Part shown: in pieces, positions 18,111 to 26,651 of the stretch
How positions within the stretch are numbered: position 1 is the stretch's first letter
How the letters are laid out: every line of letters starts with the position of its first letter
From: Alphaproteobacteria bacterium
GTDB lineage: Bacteria > Pseudomonadota > Alphaproteobacteria > Sphingomonadales > Kordiimonadaceae
Direction of reading: 5' to 3'
DNA length: 39,272 nucleotides
Assembly (NCBI GenBank): GCA_021774695.1
Contig: JAJFIU010000169.1
Coordinates: forward strand, 1 to 39,272
Notes under the pieces: model-generated
Seen by the model: only the letters and a program-made list of their open reading frames with translations
Told to the model about the DNA's origin: nothing
The model's database searches: none
Position numbers and translations under genes: made by a program

Positions 18111-18175
18111 GACGTTCCATCTAAATTTACAGAGTGTCACCAGCAATAGTAACTCTTTATCGGGGCAGACTGTAG

Positions 18176-19318
18176 ATGTTACCGACATTCACAGAAGATC
18201 ATGCAATTTTTCGTCACTCAGTCGCTGCATTTGTTGGGCAAGAAATCACGCCCTATGTAACTGAACTTGAGGACGATGGCCAAGTCCCGCGTGAGATATT
18301 CAAATTGCTCGGCGGATTAGGCTATCTCGGCGTGCGCCTCAGTGAGGAATACGGCGGTGGCGGGCAGAATTTCCTCTATACAACTGTTTTGCTGGAAGAA
18401 CTGGTTCGCTGTGGTTCGGTCGGGGTCGCGGTGTCCATCATGGCCCATGCAGAGTTTGCCACCAAAGTCATCGACCGGGCCGGTTCTGACAGTTTGAAGG
18501 CGCGGTTTGTGCTGCCTGCAACGTCGGGCGATATGATCGGTGCCCTGGGGGTTACGGAGCCGGGTGCGGGCAGTGACGTAGCAGCTATCCGCACCAAAGC
18601 GGTCCGCGACGGGGCTGATTATGTGATCAACGGTGCAAAAAGCTTCATCACCAACGGATCTATTGCCGACTTTATCACGCTGGCGGTGCGCACTGGCGGC
18701 GAGGGGCATGGCGGCGTGTCACTGATCGTGGTACCGCTGGACGGTCCCGGCATTACCAAAAATCGCCTCAGGAAAACCATGTGCCATGCGTCTGACACAG
18801 CGGAATTGTTTTTTGATGATGTGAGGGTGCCAATAGAAAATTTGCTTGGTCAGGAAGGTGAGGGCTTTCGCTTGATTATGGAGGGGTTTGAGGGCGAACG
18901 ACTGGTGCTTGCGATCATTGCTTGCAGCCAAATGCGGATGCTTTATGAAGCCGCAAAAAATCAAGGCATTGAACGCGAAGCTTTTGGCCAAAAGCTGTTG
19001 GGGTATCAGGTTTGGCAGCATCGGCTCGCGGATGTGCTAACCAAAATTACCGCAGCAGAAACATTAACTTATCGAGCATTGAACATGTATGTATGTGGCG
19101 AAAACGCCAATGCAGAAATATCGATGGCAAAGTTATTTGCAACCGAACTGGCGCATGAAATTGCGCACGAATGCACACAGATATTTGGTGGTATGGGGCT
19201 GATGGAAGAAACCGCTGTTGCGAGGCTTGCTCGCGATTGTAACGGATTTACCATCGGGGCGGGCACCAGCGAGATGATGCGTACCATTATAGCAAAATCA
19301 TCTGGGTTGATGGCGTAA
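18176..19318 (+). CDS. Acyl-CoA dehydrogenase family protein
   Basis: This is a 380-residue FAD-dependent acyl-CoA dehydrogenase, which introduces an alpha-beta double bond in an acyl-CoA and passes electrons to ETF. Family landmarks are LGVRLSEEYGGGG, ALGVTEPGAGSDVAAIRT, ADYVINGAKSFITNG and CTQIFGGMGLMEE. At the C-terminus, where medium-chain enzymes have Glu in YEGTSQIQR, this protein has IGAGTSEMMR. Instead Glu241 in GFEGERLVLA matches the catalytic position of isovaleryl-CoA-type enzymes, which suggests a branched or long-chain substrate. The ATG at 18176 lacks a strong ribosome site. The gene stands alone between the purN relic and the real purN, in the opposite direction to both. Confidence 0.93.
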   Translation: MLPTFTEDHAIFRHSVAAFVGQEITPYVTELEDDGQVPREIFKLLGGLGYLGVRLSEEYGGGGQNFLYTTVLLEELVRCGSVGVAVSIMAHAEFATKVIDRAGSDSLKARFVLPATSGDMIGALGVTEPGAGSDVAAIRTKAVRDGADYVINGAKSFITNGSIADFITLAVRTGGEGHGGVSLIVVPLDGPGITKNRLRKTMCHASDTAELFFDDVRVPIENLLGQEGEGFRLIMEGFEGERLVLAIIACSQMRMLYEAAKNQGIEREAFGQKLLGYQVWQHRLADVLTKITAAETLTYRALNMYVCGENANAEISMAKLFATELAHEIAHECTQIFGGMGLMEETAVARLARDCNGFTIGAGTSEMMRTIIAKSSGLMA

Positions 19319-19372
19319 AAACCTGGGTTGATGGCGTGAAAACCGGGCGTGTAAAACCGGGCATAAAAGTCG
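19302..19372 (+). repeat. Imperfect tandem repeat at the 3' end of the acyl-CoA dehydrogenase gene
   Basis: A 21-base unit starting CTGGGTTGATGGCGT and ending AAAAC occurs twice head to tail (19302-19322 and 19323-19343) with one difference. Shorter decayed units follow (CGGGCGTGTAAAAC and CGGGCATAAAAGTC). The first unit includes the last codons and stop of the gene. The array lies between this gene and the end of purN, at one edge of the segment bounded by the two purN 3' ends. Confidence 0.75.
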
Positions 19373-19393
19373 GGTCCCTATATTTGGCGTCAA

Positions 19394-20050
19394 CTATACC
19401 AAAGGGGAGATCATGCCTTTGGTTCCAAGGTCCGTATCGCTATAAACAACCTTGTTGCCTGAAACGCGGACCTTCCCTTCGGCAATAAGGCGCACAGCGG
19501 CTGGGTACATTTGGTGTTCGTAAAAGAGAATTTTTGCCGCCAGGCTTTCTTCGGTTTCACCCGCTGCAATAGGCACGACCGTTTGCATCAAAATGGGGCC
19601 ATTGTCCATTTCGGGGCGGACAAAATGAATAGTGCAGCCGCCAAAACGCACGCCGTCTTCGATTGCCCGCGCATGAGTGTGCAAGCCCTTGTATGAGGGT
19701 AGAAGCGACGGGTGAATGTTGATCATCCTGTCTTTCCAACGGTTGACGAATTCTGCGTTTAAAATTCTCATGAATCCGGCCAAGCAAACTAGCTCGACCT
19801 CATGTTCCTTCAGGCAATCGTGGATAGCGTCTTCGAAGCTTGCACGGTCGTCGTAGCCGGTGTGGTCAATGCATACGGCGTCGATGCCTGCTTCTTTTGC
19901 TCGTTTAAGTCCCTTGGCGTTTGGGCGGTTTGCTATAACAACTGAAATTTGGGCCGGATAGTCACTTTGACTGCACGCATCGATGAGTGCCTGCAGGTTA
20001 GTGCCGCTACCGGAGATCATTACACCTAGTTTGAGTTGCCGCATTATCAT
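19394..20050 (-). CDS. purN: Phosphoribosylglycinamide formyltransferase
   Basis: PurN formylates GAR with 10-formyltetrahydrofolate in the third step of purine synthesis. The 218-residue product has [17 protein letters not shown] at the start, [20 protein letters not shown] with the catalytic Asn and His, and [13 protein letters not shown] with the catalytic Asp. The length is normal for the family. I chose ATG 20050, which overlaps the purM stop as ATGA. An upstream TTG in the same frame (20119) would add an unrelated extension. It is translationally coupled to purM. The 3' third has a decayed second copy at 17950-18110. Confidence 0.96.
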   Translation of the reverse strand: MIMRQLKLGVMISGSGTNLQALIDACSQSDYPAQISVVIANRPNAKGLKRAKEAGIDAVCIDHTGYDDRASFEDAIHDCLKEHEVELVCLAGFMRILNAEFVNRWKDRMINIHPSLLPSYKGLHTHARAIEDGVRFGGCTIHFVRPEMDNGPILMQTVVPIAAGETEESLAAKILFYEHQMYPAAVRLIAEGKVRVSGNKVVYSDTDLGTKGMISPLV

Positions 20051-21150
20051 GCGCCGCCTGTTGTGGCAGACCAGTCTGTCGCGGAGCCCCAGGTGTCGGC
20101 CAATCCACGAACGGTACATTTTGGCGATCCTTGGCCGTCGGTTATTTCACCAATAATGATCACGTCTTCGCCGTGTGCGCGCAGTATTTTTTGCGCTTCT
20201 TGAGAATTATCCGGTGAAACAATTACCACCATGCCGATGCCGCAGTTAAAGGTGCGCGCCATTTCTCGTGTTTTAATATTGCCTTCCTGTTGAAGCCATT
20301 TGAAAACGCCGGGCAATTCCCATGCTCCGCTATTAATCTGGGCGATTAATCCGTCGGGCATTACACGGGGAATATTCTCGAGAAAACCGCCGCCGGTAAT
20401 GTGTGACAGGCCTTTGACTAGGCCGCCCTTGATAGCAGCGAGCGTGCTTCTCACGTAAATTTTTGTTGGTGCAAGCAAGGCGTCCGCGAGGGACGTCTGG
20501 GCAAAAGGTGCGGGATCGCTGTAGCTGTGGCCCTCGCCGGAAACCAATCGCCGAATCAGAGAATAGCCATTAGAATGGGGACCGCTGGAAGTTAGCCCCA
20601 AAATCACGTCACCCGCGGTGATCGTCGAGCCATCCAGAAGGGCCCCGCGTTCTGCTGCGCCGACACTAAATCCTGCCAAATCATAGTCAGCGCCTTGATA
20701 CATGCCTGGCATTTCAGCTGTTTCGCCGCCAATAAGTGCGCAACCCGCCTGCCTGCAACCTTCGGCAATGCCGGCAACTACATCGGTCATTTGGGAGACA
20801 TTTAGCTGCCCTGTTGCCATGTAATCGAGAAATAGCAGGGGCTCTGCGCCTTGTACGACAAGGTCGTTGACACACATGGCAACCAAGTCGATGCCGACGG
20901 TGTTGTGGATGCCAGCGTCGATTGCCACTTTCAATTTGGTGCCGACACCATCATTGGCTGCAACCAAAATTGGATCGGTAAATCCTGCGGCTTTCAAGTC
21001 AAACAAGCCGCCAAAGCCGCCTAAATCAGCGTCAGAACCGCTACGTTTTGTGCTTGCAGCAAGGGGCTTGATGTTGTTGACCAAAGCATCGCCTGCATCG
21101 ATGTCGACACCGGCCTGCTTGTATGTATAAGACTGTTTTAAATCGGTCAT
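20047..21150 (-). CDS. purM: Phosphoribosylformylglycinamidine cyclo-ligase
   Basis: PurM closes the imidazole ring, converting FGAM to AIR with ATP, in de novo purine synthesis. The 367-residue product is slightly longer than the usual 345-350, mainly from a short C-terminal tail. Landmarks are [15 protein letters not shown] at the start, [57 protein letters not shown] and [14 protein letters not shown]. It shares an ATGA overlap with purN downstream. Upstream, a 120-base spacer with two dyads separates it from the divergent DUF2066 gene. Confidence 0.97.
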   Translation of the reverse strand: MTDLKQSYTYKQAGVDIDAGDALVNNIKPLAASTKRSGSDADLGGFGGLFDLKAAGFTDPILVAANDGVGTKLKVAIDAGIHNTVGIDLVAMCVNDLVVQGAEPLLFLDYMATGQLNVSQMTDVVAGIAEGCRQAGCALIGGETAEMPGMYQGADYDLAGFSVGAAERGALLDGSTITAGDVILGLTSSGPHSNGYSLIRRLVSGEGHSYSDPAPFAQTSLADALLAPTKIYVRSTLAAIKGGLVKGLSHITGGGFLENIPRVMPDGLIAQINSGAWELPGVFKWLQQEGNIKTREMARTFNCGIGMVVIVSPDNSQEAQKILRAHGEDVIIIGEITDGQGSPKCTVRGLADTWGSATDWSATTGGA

Positions 21151-21163
21151 CTAATGCTCGCTT

Positions 21164-21194
21164 TGCCATGATAATGGCATATTCGTAATCGAAT
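21164..21194. promoter_or_regulatory. Two adjacent dyads in the purM / DUF2066 divergent region
   Basis: TGCCAT-GATA-ATGGCA (21164-21179) is a perfect 6-base dyad. It is followed immediately by ATTCG-TAAT-CGAAT (21181-21194), a perfect 5-base dyad. They lie 14-44 bases upstream of the purM start, where an operator would overlap the purM promoter. They do not resemble the E. coli PurR operator. No regulator can be named. Confidence 0.35.
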
Positions 21195-21270
21195 GTTGAT
21201 GCAGTTTTTTCGGTACGCCATTTGGCCTCGTAATTGTCCGTAAGGGCGTTATAGTGGCGCGCAAGATGAT

Positions 21271-22401
21271 ATGAAAGTCCTTATGCATACCCGAGTTAAA
21301 AATATTATCGTTTGCGCGCGCGTTTGCTGGCTGGCCTTTGCGGTGACGCTAGTTGTTTTGCCACAACAAACTGCAATAGCTCGGCAAGAGACACCGTTGG
21401 ACCAGCTTTTTACCATCAGGGACATCAAGCTTGACGAAACAGCTTCAAGCGCAAACCGGGCACGTCAAACCGCTTTTCTGAAGGCCGAGGCCGAAGCCTA
21501 CACCAAGCTTTTGCGCAAAATTACCCAGCTCGATGACAGGGTTTTGCTACCAGAGCTCAACGTTGCTGAACGCCAGGCGTTAATTAGCGGTATCGAAATC
21601 GTTGAGGAGCAATCGTCGTCGCGGCGTTATCTTGCAACCATGAATGTGCGCTTTGAACCCAGCCGCGTGAGCAGTTTTCTGGCAAGTTACGGCGTTCCCC
21701 ATGTGCTCGGAACCGGCAGGCCAATTCTTGTATTGCATGCACACCAGAGAGGGCTTTCCACCTTTTTGTGGGAAGATGACTTTATTGTTAGCCGGGCGCG
21801 CAGCGACGTCGACTGGGTCAATCGCATCAGAGGCTACCGATTCGCTCGCGGTGAAATTAAAGAACGCCTCGCGATCAGCGCCTCAGAGGTTCAGGCCAAA
21901 GATGTTGAAGCGGCGCTCAAAATAGGGGCGCTGAATTCGCTCGACGCGGCTGTTCTGATCGTCTCAAACGTGGTCAATAAACCTGATGGCAACAATGAGC
22001 TATCATTTGAGTATACTGCGACCGATAGCGGCGTTACCGGCGACGGCACAGTGTCGTTTGTTAGCGGCGGCGAGCAAAAAGCGATGGCCGAAATGTTCGA
22101 GCTCGTTCTGGAGGTTATTGACGGCGCATGGCGCGAGCGGCTTTTGGTTGATACAGGAACCAGAGGTGAGTTGGACGTTGTGGTGCCAAGCTTGAGCCTG
22201 TCGGGGTTGGCAGAACTGGAACGACGCCTGGCAGCGGTTACGCTTGTACAAGCATATGAAGTCAAGGAGCTCGGAGTGCCACTCAGCCGGCTTTTCCTTC
22301 GCTATACTGGCCGAGAAGATCAGTTGACCCTTGCCTTGCGTTTTGAAGGCCTCGATCTTAAACCGTACGGCGACGAATTTATGTTAGAATTGCGAAAATA
22401 G
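21271..22401 (+). CDS. DUF2066 domain-containing exported protein
   Basis: This 376-residue protein of unknown function has a signal peptide or membrane anchor (hydrophobic about residues 12-31, VCWLAFAVTLVVLPQQ, followed by AIARQE). The DUF2066 pattern is visible: ARQTAFLKAEAEAYTKLLRKIT, RYLATMNVRFEPSRVSSFLASYG and GTGRPILVLHA. A C-terminal part contains SLSGLAELERRLAAV. The family is found beside perM and hda in proteobacteria, as here. An ATG at 21283 is an alternative start. It probably opens the operon DUF2066-perM-hdaA and is divergent from purM. Confidence 0.85.
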   Translation: MKVLMHTRVKNIIVCARVCWLAFAVTLVVLPQQTAIARQETPLDQLFTIRDIKLDETASSANRARQTAFLKAEAEAYTKLLRKITQLDDRVLLPELNVAERQALISGIEIVEEQSSSRRYLATMNVRFEPSRVSSFLASYGVPHVLGTGRPILVLHAHQRGLSTFLWEDDFIVSRARSDVDWVNRIRGYRFARGEIKERLAISASEVQAKDVEAALKIGALNSLDAAVLIVSNVVNKPDGNNELSFEYTATDSGVTGDGTVSFVSGGEQKAMAEMFELVLEVIDGAWRERLLVDTGTRGELDVVVPSLSLSGLAELERRLAAVTLVQAYEVKELGVPLSRLFLRYTGREDQLTLALRFEGLDLKPYGDEFMLELRK

Positions 22402-22484
22402 TTGTAAGAAACAGACAAATGTGGGTGGTGGATGGCCGCCTCATAAGTCGGCATGGGATATCTCGGTATTATAAGGGGGACACA

Positions 22485-23642
22485 ATGAATAGATGGATTT
22501 GGATCGGCAGTATCCTGATTGCCACTTTGTTTGTTTACATGACACGCGGCGTGCTGTTGCCTTTTTTGGCAGGTCTGGCAATCGCGTATTTCCTCGATCC
22601 GGTTGCCGACCGTTTTGAGACCTGGAAAGTGCCGCGTGGCATCGCGGCGGGTATCGTTATCACGCTGTTTTTCCTCTTCATTGTTGGTGTTGTGCTTGCC
22701 TTTTGGCCTATCTTGCAGACTCAGCTTTCCGCTGTGGCCGAACAACTGCCGCAGACTCTGGCTAATTTCCGACCATGGCTTACCCAAACCTTGGCCACAT
22801 TGACAGATGACTACGGTGTCAACCTTGGTTCTGATGTTGACAGTTTTCTCGCAACATTTTCCGATGGTCTTTTATCACAAGCCAAAACTGCTGCAGCTGG
22901 CGCTTTGAAAGGAGGCTTGGCGTTCTTTAACTTGCTGACTTTGCTGCTAATTTCGCCGGTAGTTGCCTTTTATCTACTCCGTGACTGGGACCTGATTGTT
23001 GCCAAAGTGGACAGCTGGTTACCATCGTCTGGCGGTAACGTCGTTCGCGAACAAATGAAAAAGATCGATGAAGTTTTGGCCGGGTTTGTTCGCGGTCAAC
23101 TGTTGGTGAGCACCACGATGGGCGTTCTGTACGGAGTTGGCTGGTCCATGACCGGGCTTAATTTTGGTGTCGTGCTCGGCGTGCTGGCGGGGGTGATGTC
23201 ATTTGTGCCTTTTGTTGGCGCATTGTTGGCCGCGATTGTTGCTGTTGCAATGGCCATCGGGCAATGGGGCTTTGACCCTATGCAGGTAGGTATGGTTGCA
23301 GCGGTATTTTTTGTCGTTCAAACCATTGAAAGTGCGTTTTTGACGCCTCGCTTAGTGGGTGAAAGAGTTGGCCTGCACCCGGTTTGGGTATTATTCGCTG
23401 TTTTTGCAGGTGGTGAAATAATGGGATTTGTTGGCGTTTTAATTGCGGTTCCAGCTGCCGCCGCTGCTGCAGTTCTTGTGCGCTACTGGATCGACCACTA
23501 TCTGGAGCATTATCAGGTGCCTGCGCCTGTTGTTGCGGGCGAGGCTGCCGTCGCAACGGCCGACACAAACAAAGAGCCATTGCAGAAAAACGTGCCAACA
23601 GAGAGCTCGAGCACCAACAAAAATAAAGAGATTGATACCTGA
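22485..23642 (+). CDS. AI-2E family transporter / PerM-like permease
   Basis: This is a polytopic inner-membrane protein of about 385 residues from the AI-2E exporter / PerM family (formerly UPF0118). Some members export autoinducer-2, while others are ion antiporters or have no known substrate. N-terminal segments read ILIATLFVYMTRGVLLPFLAGLAIAYFLDP. The family signature PVVAFYLLRDWD, the loop FVRGQLLVSTTMGVLYGVG and the late FFVVQTIESAFLTPRLVGERVGLHPVWVLFA are clear. The C-terminal 40 residues are a hydrophilic tail. ATG 22485 has AAGGGGGA four bases upstream; the upstream GTG/TTG-type starts are unlikely. Its stop overlaps the hdaA start (TGATG). Confidence 0.92.
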   Translation: MNRWIWIGSILIATLFVYMTRGVLLPFLAGLAIAYFLDPVADRFETWKVPRGIAAGIVITLFFLFIVGVVLAFWPILQTQLSAVAEQLPQTLANFRPWLTQTLATLTDDYGVNLGSDVDSFLATFSDGLLSQAKTAAAGALKGGLAFFNLLTLLLISPVVAFYLLRDWDLIVAKVDSWLPSSGGNVVREQMKKIDEVLAGFVRGQLLVSTTMGVLYGVGWSMTGLNFGVVLGVLAGVMSFVPFVGALLAAIVAVAMAIGQWGFDPMQVGMVAAVFFVVQTIESAFLTPRLVGERVGLHPVWVLFAVFAGGEIMGFVGVLIAVPAAAAAAVLVRYWIDHYLEHYQVPAPVVAGEAAVATADTNKEPLQKNVPTESSSTNKNKEIDT

Positions 23643-24316
23643 TGGTCAACACCCGTCAAATACCCATGAATTTACTACATCCGGTGAGTTTTGACCTTTC
23701 TGACTTTATCGTCTCGGCTTCCAATGACAGTGCTTTTCGATTTCTAACGACTTTTGCAGAAAGTGGTATTCATTTTGGCGCTTTGGTTGGGCCTGCAGGA
23801 TGCGGTAAGTCGCATCTTTTATTCGGATGGGGGAAAGAGCAGGGCGCAATTGCTATTGGCCCTTCGGATGATCTATCAAAGCTGATAACAGGTCGGCTTT
23901 ATATTATCGATGATATCAATCAACGGAACAAAAGCGGTGAATTTTCGTTTTCTGATGACTATCTTTTCCACCTTTACAATTGGGTAAGGGAAATTAATGC
24001 GACAGTCGTTGTGACCGCTGACAGCGCACCATCACGCTGGGAACGTAAGTTGCCGGACTTGGTCTCCAGGCTTGCCACCATTCAGGTCGCTACAATCGAA
24101 CAACCGGATGATGAGCTACTTCTCGTATTGCTAGTTAAATTGTTTTCTGACAGGCAGTTACAGGTTAATATTGATGTGTTAAACTATATTGTTAGCCGAA
24201 TGGAGAGATCGTTTTTGGCGGCGAGGTTGTTTGTCGAATTGGTCGATAAAACAGCATTGGCAGAAAAGAAAAAAATAACCAAAACGTTGGTGCGTGCCTG
24301 CCTGGAAACATTGTAG
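23642..24316 (+). CDS. hdaA: DnaA-related regulator of replication initiation, HdaA
   Basis: HdaA (Hda) is a DnaA-like AAA+ protein that binds the sliding clamp and promotes hydrolysis of DnaA-bound ATP, limiting re-initiation. The 224-residue product has the Walker A motif GPAGCGKSHLLFGW, Walker B RLYIIDDIN, and the box VII arginine in LPDLVSRLA. The N-terminal region before the Walker A (residues 1-47) carries QIPMNLLHPVSFDLSDF; QIPMNL resembles a clamp-binding motif as in other Hda proteins. It lacks the DNA-binding domain IV of DnaA. The start overlaps the perM stop, indicating coupled translation. Confidence 0.92.
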   Translation: MVNTRQIPMNLLHPVSFDLSDFIVSASNDSAFRFLTTFAESGIHFGALVGPAGCGKSHLLFGWGKEQGAIAIGPSDDLSKLITGRLYIIDDINQRNKSGEFSFSDDYLFHLYNWVREINATVVVTADSAPSRWERKLPDLVSRLATIQVATIEQPDDELLLVLLVKLFSDRQLQVNIDVLNYIVSRMERSFLAARLFVELVDKTALAEKKKITKTLVRACLETL

Positions 24317-24352
24317 TCAAACCTGAACTTGAAGCCATTTTTGATGGGCATC

Positions 24353-24382
24353 TTGAGATGGGCTGTCAGTGAACTTTATAGT
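24353..24382 (+). promoter_or_regulatory. Candidate ppk promoter containing a Pho-box-like half site
   Basis: TTGAGA (24353-24358) and TATAGT (24377-24382) are separated by 18 bases; each matches the sigma-70 consensus at five of six positions. The predicted start leaves a leader of about 55 bases before ppk. The spacer contains CTGTCAGTGAA (24363-24373), which resembles one half of a PhoB box; the second half is poor. Phosphate control of ppk-ppx is plausible but unproven. Confidence 0.45.
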
Positions 24383-24443
24383 GACCTAAATTTCCTGTAG
24401 CGTGGTCACAGTATCTGAAAAATTACCTGTCAGGAGTTAGTTA

Positions 24444-26651
24444 ATGGCCGACGGAGGCAAAACCAATGCAATTGAGACAACTGCTGAAGTGGCAGATAAA
24501 CTGTCTGTTGTTCAGGCGATAAAGGCTTTTCCTGCCGGGGATCGTTTCCTGAACCGGGAGCTTAGCTGGCTGCAATTTAACCTGCGAGTTCTTGAAGAAG
24601 CGGAAAATCCACGTCATCCACTGTTAGAGCGACTTCGTTTTTTGTCTATATCAGGCAATAATCTGGACGAATTTTATATGGTTAGGGTCGCGGGTTTGCG
24701 CGCCCAGTGTGATGCGGGTGTTGAGATACTTTCAGATGACGGCCTAACTCCTCTCCAACAGCTCACGCAGGTCAATATACTGGCAGAAAAGCTGATGAAA
24801 AAGCAGCAGCAGGTTTGGGCGTCTTTGACTTCTGAATTGCGCAACGAGGGCATTTGGGTGCTGACGGCATCAGAGGTTTCACAGTCAGAATTTGAGTGGA
24901 TACGATCTTATTTCTACGACAATATATTGCCTGTTTTGACGCCCATAGCAGTTGACCCGGCCCATCCATTCCCGTTTATCCCTAATCTTGGCTTCACGCT
25001 GGGCATGTCGCTGAAGCGCGAACGCGACGGCGAGTCCATGGTGGCACTCCTGCCAGTACCGAATCACTTGCAACGATTTTTACGGTTGCCAGACAGCGGC
25101 GAGACCCGATTTATTTCGCTTGAACGTGTGCTTACTATGTTCTTGGACGAGCTTTTCCCTGGGTATAAAGTGAAAGGCAGTGGGGTTTTTCGGGTTATTC
25201 GCGATAGCGACATTGAAATTGAAGAAGAGGCCGAAGATCTGGTGCGGGTGTTTGAGAGCGCCCTAAAACGCCGAAAGCGCGGCCGCGTGATCCGCTTGAA
25301 GGTGGAAAAAGGCATGTCAAAAGCCCTGCGTAAGAACATCTTTACCCGCTTGGGAGCGGATGATGATGTGGTTGTGATGGTCGACGGTATTCTGGGCGTT
25401 AACGAGACCACGCAGTTGATTGTTGATGACCGGCCTGACCTTTTGTTTACGCCTTATCACCCCCGTTATCCTGAGCGGGTTCGTGACTTTAGTGGGGACA
25501 TATTCAAGGCGATTGCTGCCAAGGATTTTGTTGTTCACCACCCATACGAGTCTTTTGAGGTGGTCCATCTGTTCCTGCGTCAGGCCGCCCGCGATCCTGA
25601 TGTTGTTGCAATAAAGCAAACCCTGTACCGCGCTGGGGCTCAGTCGATGATTATTGGCGCGCTGATAGAGGCGTCAGAAGCCGGAAAAGCAGTGACAGCA
25701 GTTGTGGAGTTAAAAGCCCGCTTTGACGAAGAACAAAATATCAAATGGGCGCGTGATTTGGAGCGGGCAGGCGTCCATGTGGTGTTCGGTTCCATCGAGC
25801 TGAAAACCCACGGTAAAGTGTCGATGGTGGTGCGCCGCGAAAAGGGCAAGCTATTAAGCTATATGCATTTTGGCACCGGCAACTATCATCCGGTTACTGC
25901 TAAAATATACACCGATCTGTCTTTTTTCACCGCCGACCAAGCGCTGGCGCGTGATGCAAATAAAATGTTTAACTATCTGACCGGTTACATAGAACCGTTG
26001 GGGCTTGAAAAACTGGTATTGTCGCCTTTCAGTTTGCGCGACAGTTTGATGGAGCTGATCGACCGGGAAATCGAATTTGCGCAGGCTGGAAAACCGGCAG
26101 CCATATGGGTGAAACTCAATTCGCTGCTTGATAGCAAGATAATCGACAAGCTGTATGAAGCGTCACAAAATAACGTAAAAATTGAACTGATCATTCGCGG
26201 TATTTGTACCTTAAGACCCGGGATTAAGGGGTTAAGCGAAAATATACACGTGCGATCAATTGTTGGACGTTTTCTGGAGCATGCGCGTATTTGCTGTTTT
26301 GGCAACGGTCACGGCCTGCCATCAAGGCAAGCTAAGGTATTTATCTCGTCCGCTGATTGGATGCCGCGCAATTTGAACCGACGGGTTGAAACACTTGTGC
26401 CGATTGAAAACCCGACCGTTCACGACCAGATTATGGGGCAGGTGATGGCCGCCAACCTGAAGGACAATGACCAGACCTGGGTGATGAACTCGGATGGGTC
26501 GTTCGAGAAATATGAGCTTGAAGAAGATGAAGAAACCTTCAGTGCGCACCATTACTTCATGAATAACTCGTCCTTGTCTGGGCGAGGTTCGGCGATCGGT
26601 GAGAATGCGCCGATTATGCCGCTCATGGCATACGGACTAGAAAATTCATGA
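24444..26651 (+). CDS. ppk1: Polyphosphate kinase 1
   Basis: PPK1 polymerises the gamma phosphate of ATP into polyphosphate. The 735-residue product has the family order: N-terminal domain with RFLNRELSWLQFNLRVLEEA, the LSISGNNLDEFYMVRVAGL motif, HPFPFIPNLGFTLG, then two phospholipase-D-like C-terminal domains. The catalytic region holds YMHFGTGNYHP with the autophosphorylated His, and later EHARICCFGNG with the second conserved His. VAIKQTLYRAGAQSMI and VVELKARFDEEQNI are intact. The start has CAGGAG upstream. The stop overlaps the ppx start as ATGA, so synthesis and breakdown of polyphosphate are encoded as one coupled pair. Confidence 0.97.
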   Translation: MADGGKTNAIETTAEVADKLSVVQAIKAFPAGDRFLNRELSWLQFNLRVLEEAENPRHPLLERLRFLSISGNNLDEFYMVRVAGLRAQCDAGVEILSDDGLTPLQQLTQVNILAEKLMKKQQQVWASLTSELRNEGIWVLTASEVSQSEFEWIRSYFYDNILPVLTPIAVDPAHPFPFIPNLGFTLGMSLKRERDGESMVALLPVPNHLQRFLRLPDSGETRFISLERVLTMFLDELFPGYKVKGSGVFRVIRDSDIEIEEEAEDLVRVFESALKRRKRGRVIRLKVEKGMSKALRKNIFTRLGADDDVVVMVDGILGVNETTQLIVDDRPDLLFTPYHPRYPERVRDFSGDIFKAIAAKDFVVHHPYESFEVVHLFLRQAARDPDVVAIKQTLYRAGAQSMIIGALIEASEAGKAVTAVVELKARFDEEQNIKWARDLERAGVHVVFGSIELKTHGKVSMVVRREKGKLLSYMHFGTGNYHPVTAKIYTDLSFFTADQALARDANKMFNYLTGYIEPLGLEKLVLSPFSLRDSLMELIDREIEFAQAGKPAAIWVKLNSLLDSKIIDKLYEASQNNVKIELIIRGICTLRPGIKGLSENIHVRSIVGRFLEHARICCFGNGHGLPSRQAKVFISSADWMPRNLNRRVETLVPIENPTVHDQIMGQVMAANLKDNDQTWVMNSDGSFEKYELEEDEETFSAHHYFMNNSSLSGRGSAIGENAPIMPLMAYGLENS

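Noticed and set aside
17985..18188. Minus-strand open frame of 67 codons over the purN relic
   Set aside because: It is in a different frame from most of the PurN similarity; the relic is explained better as a frameshifted pseudogene fragment.
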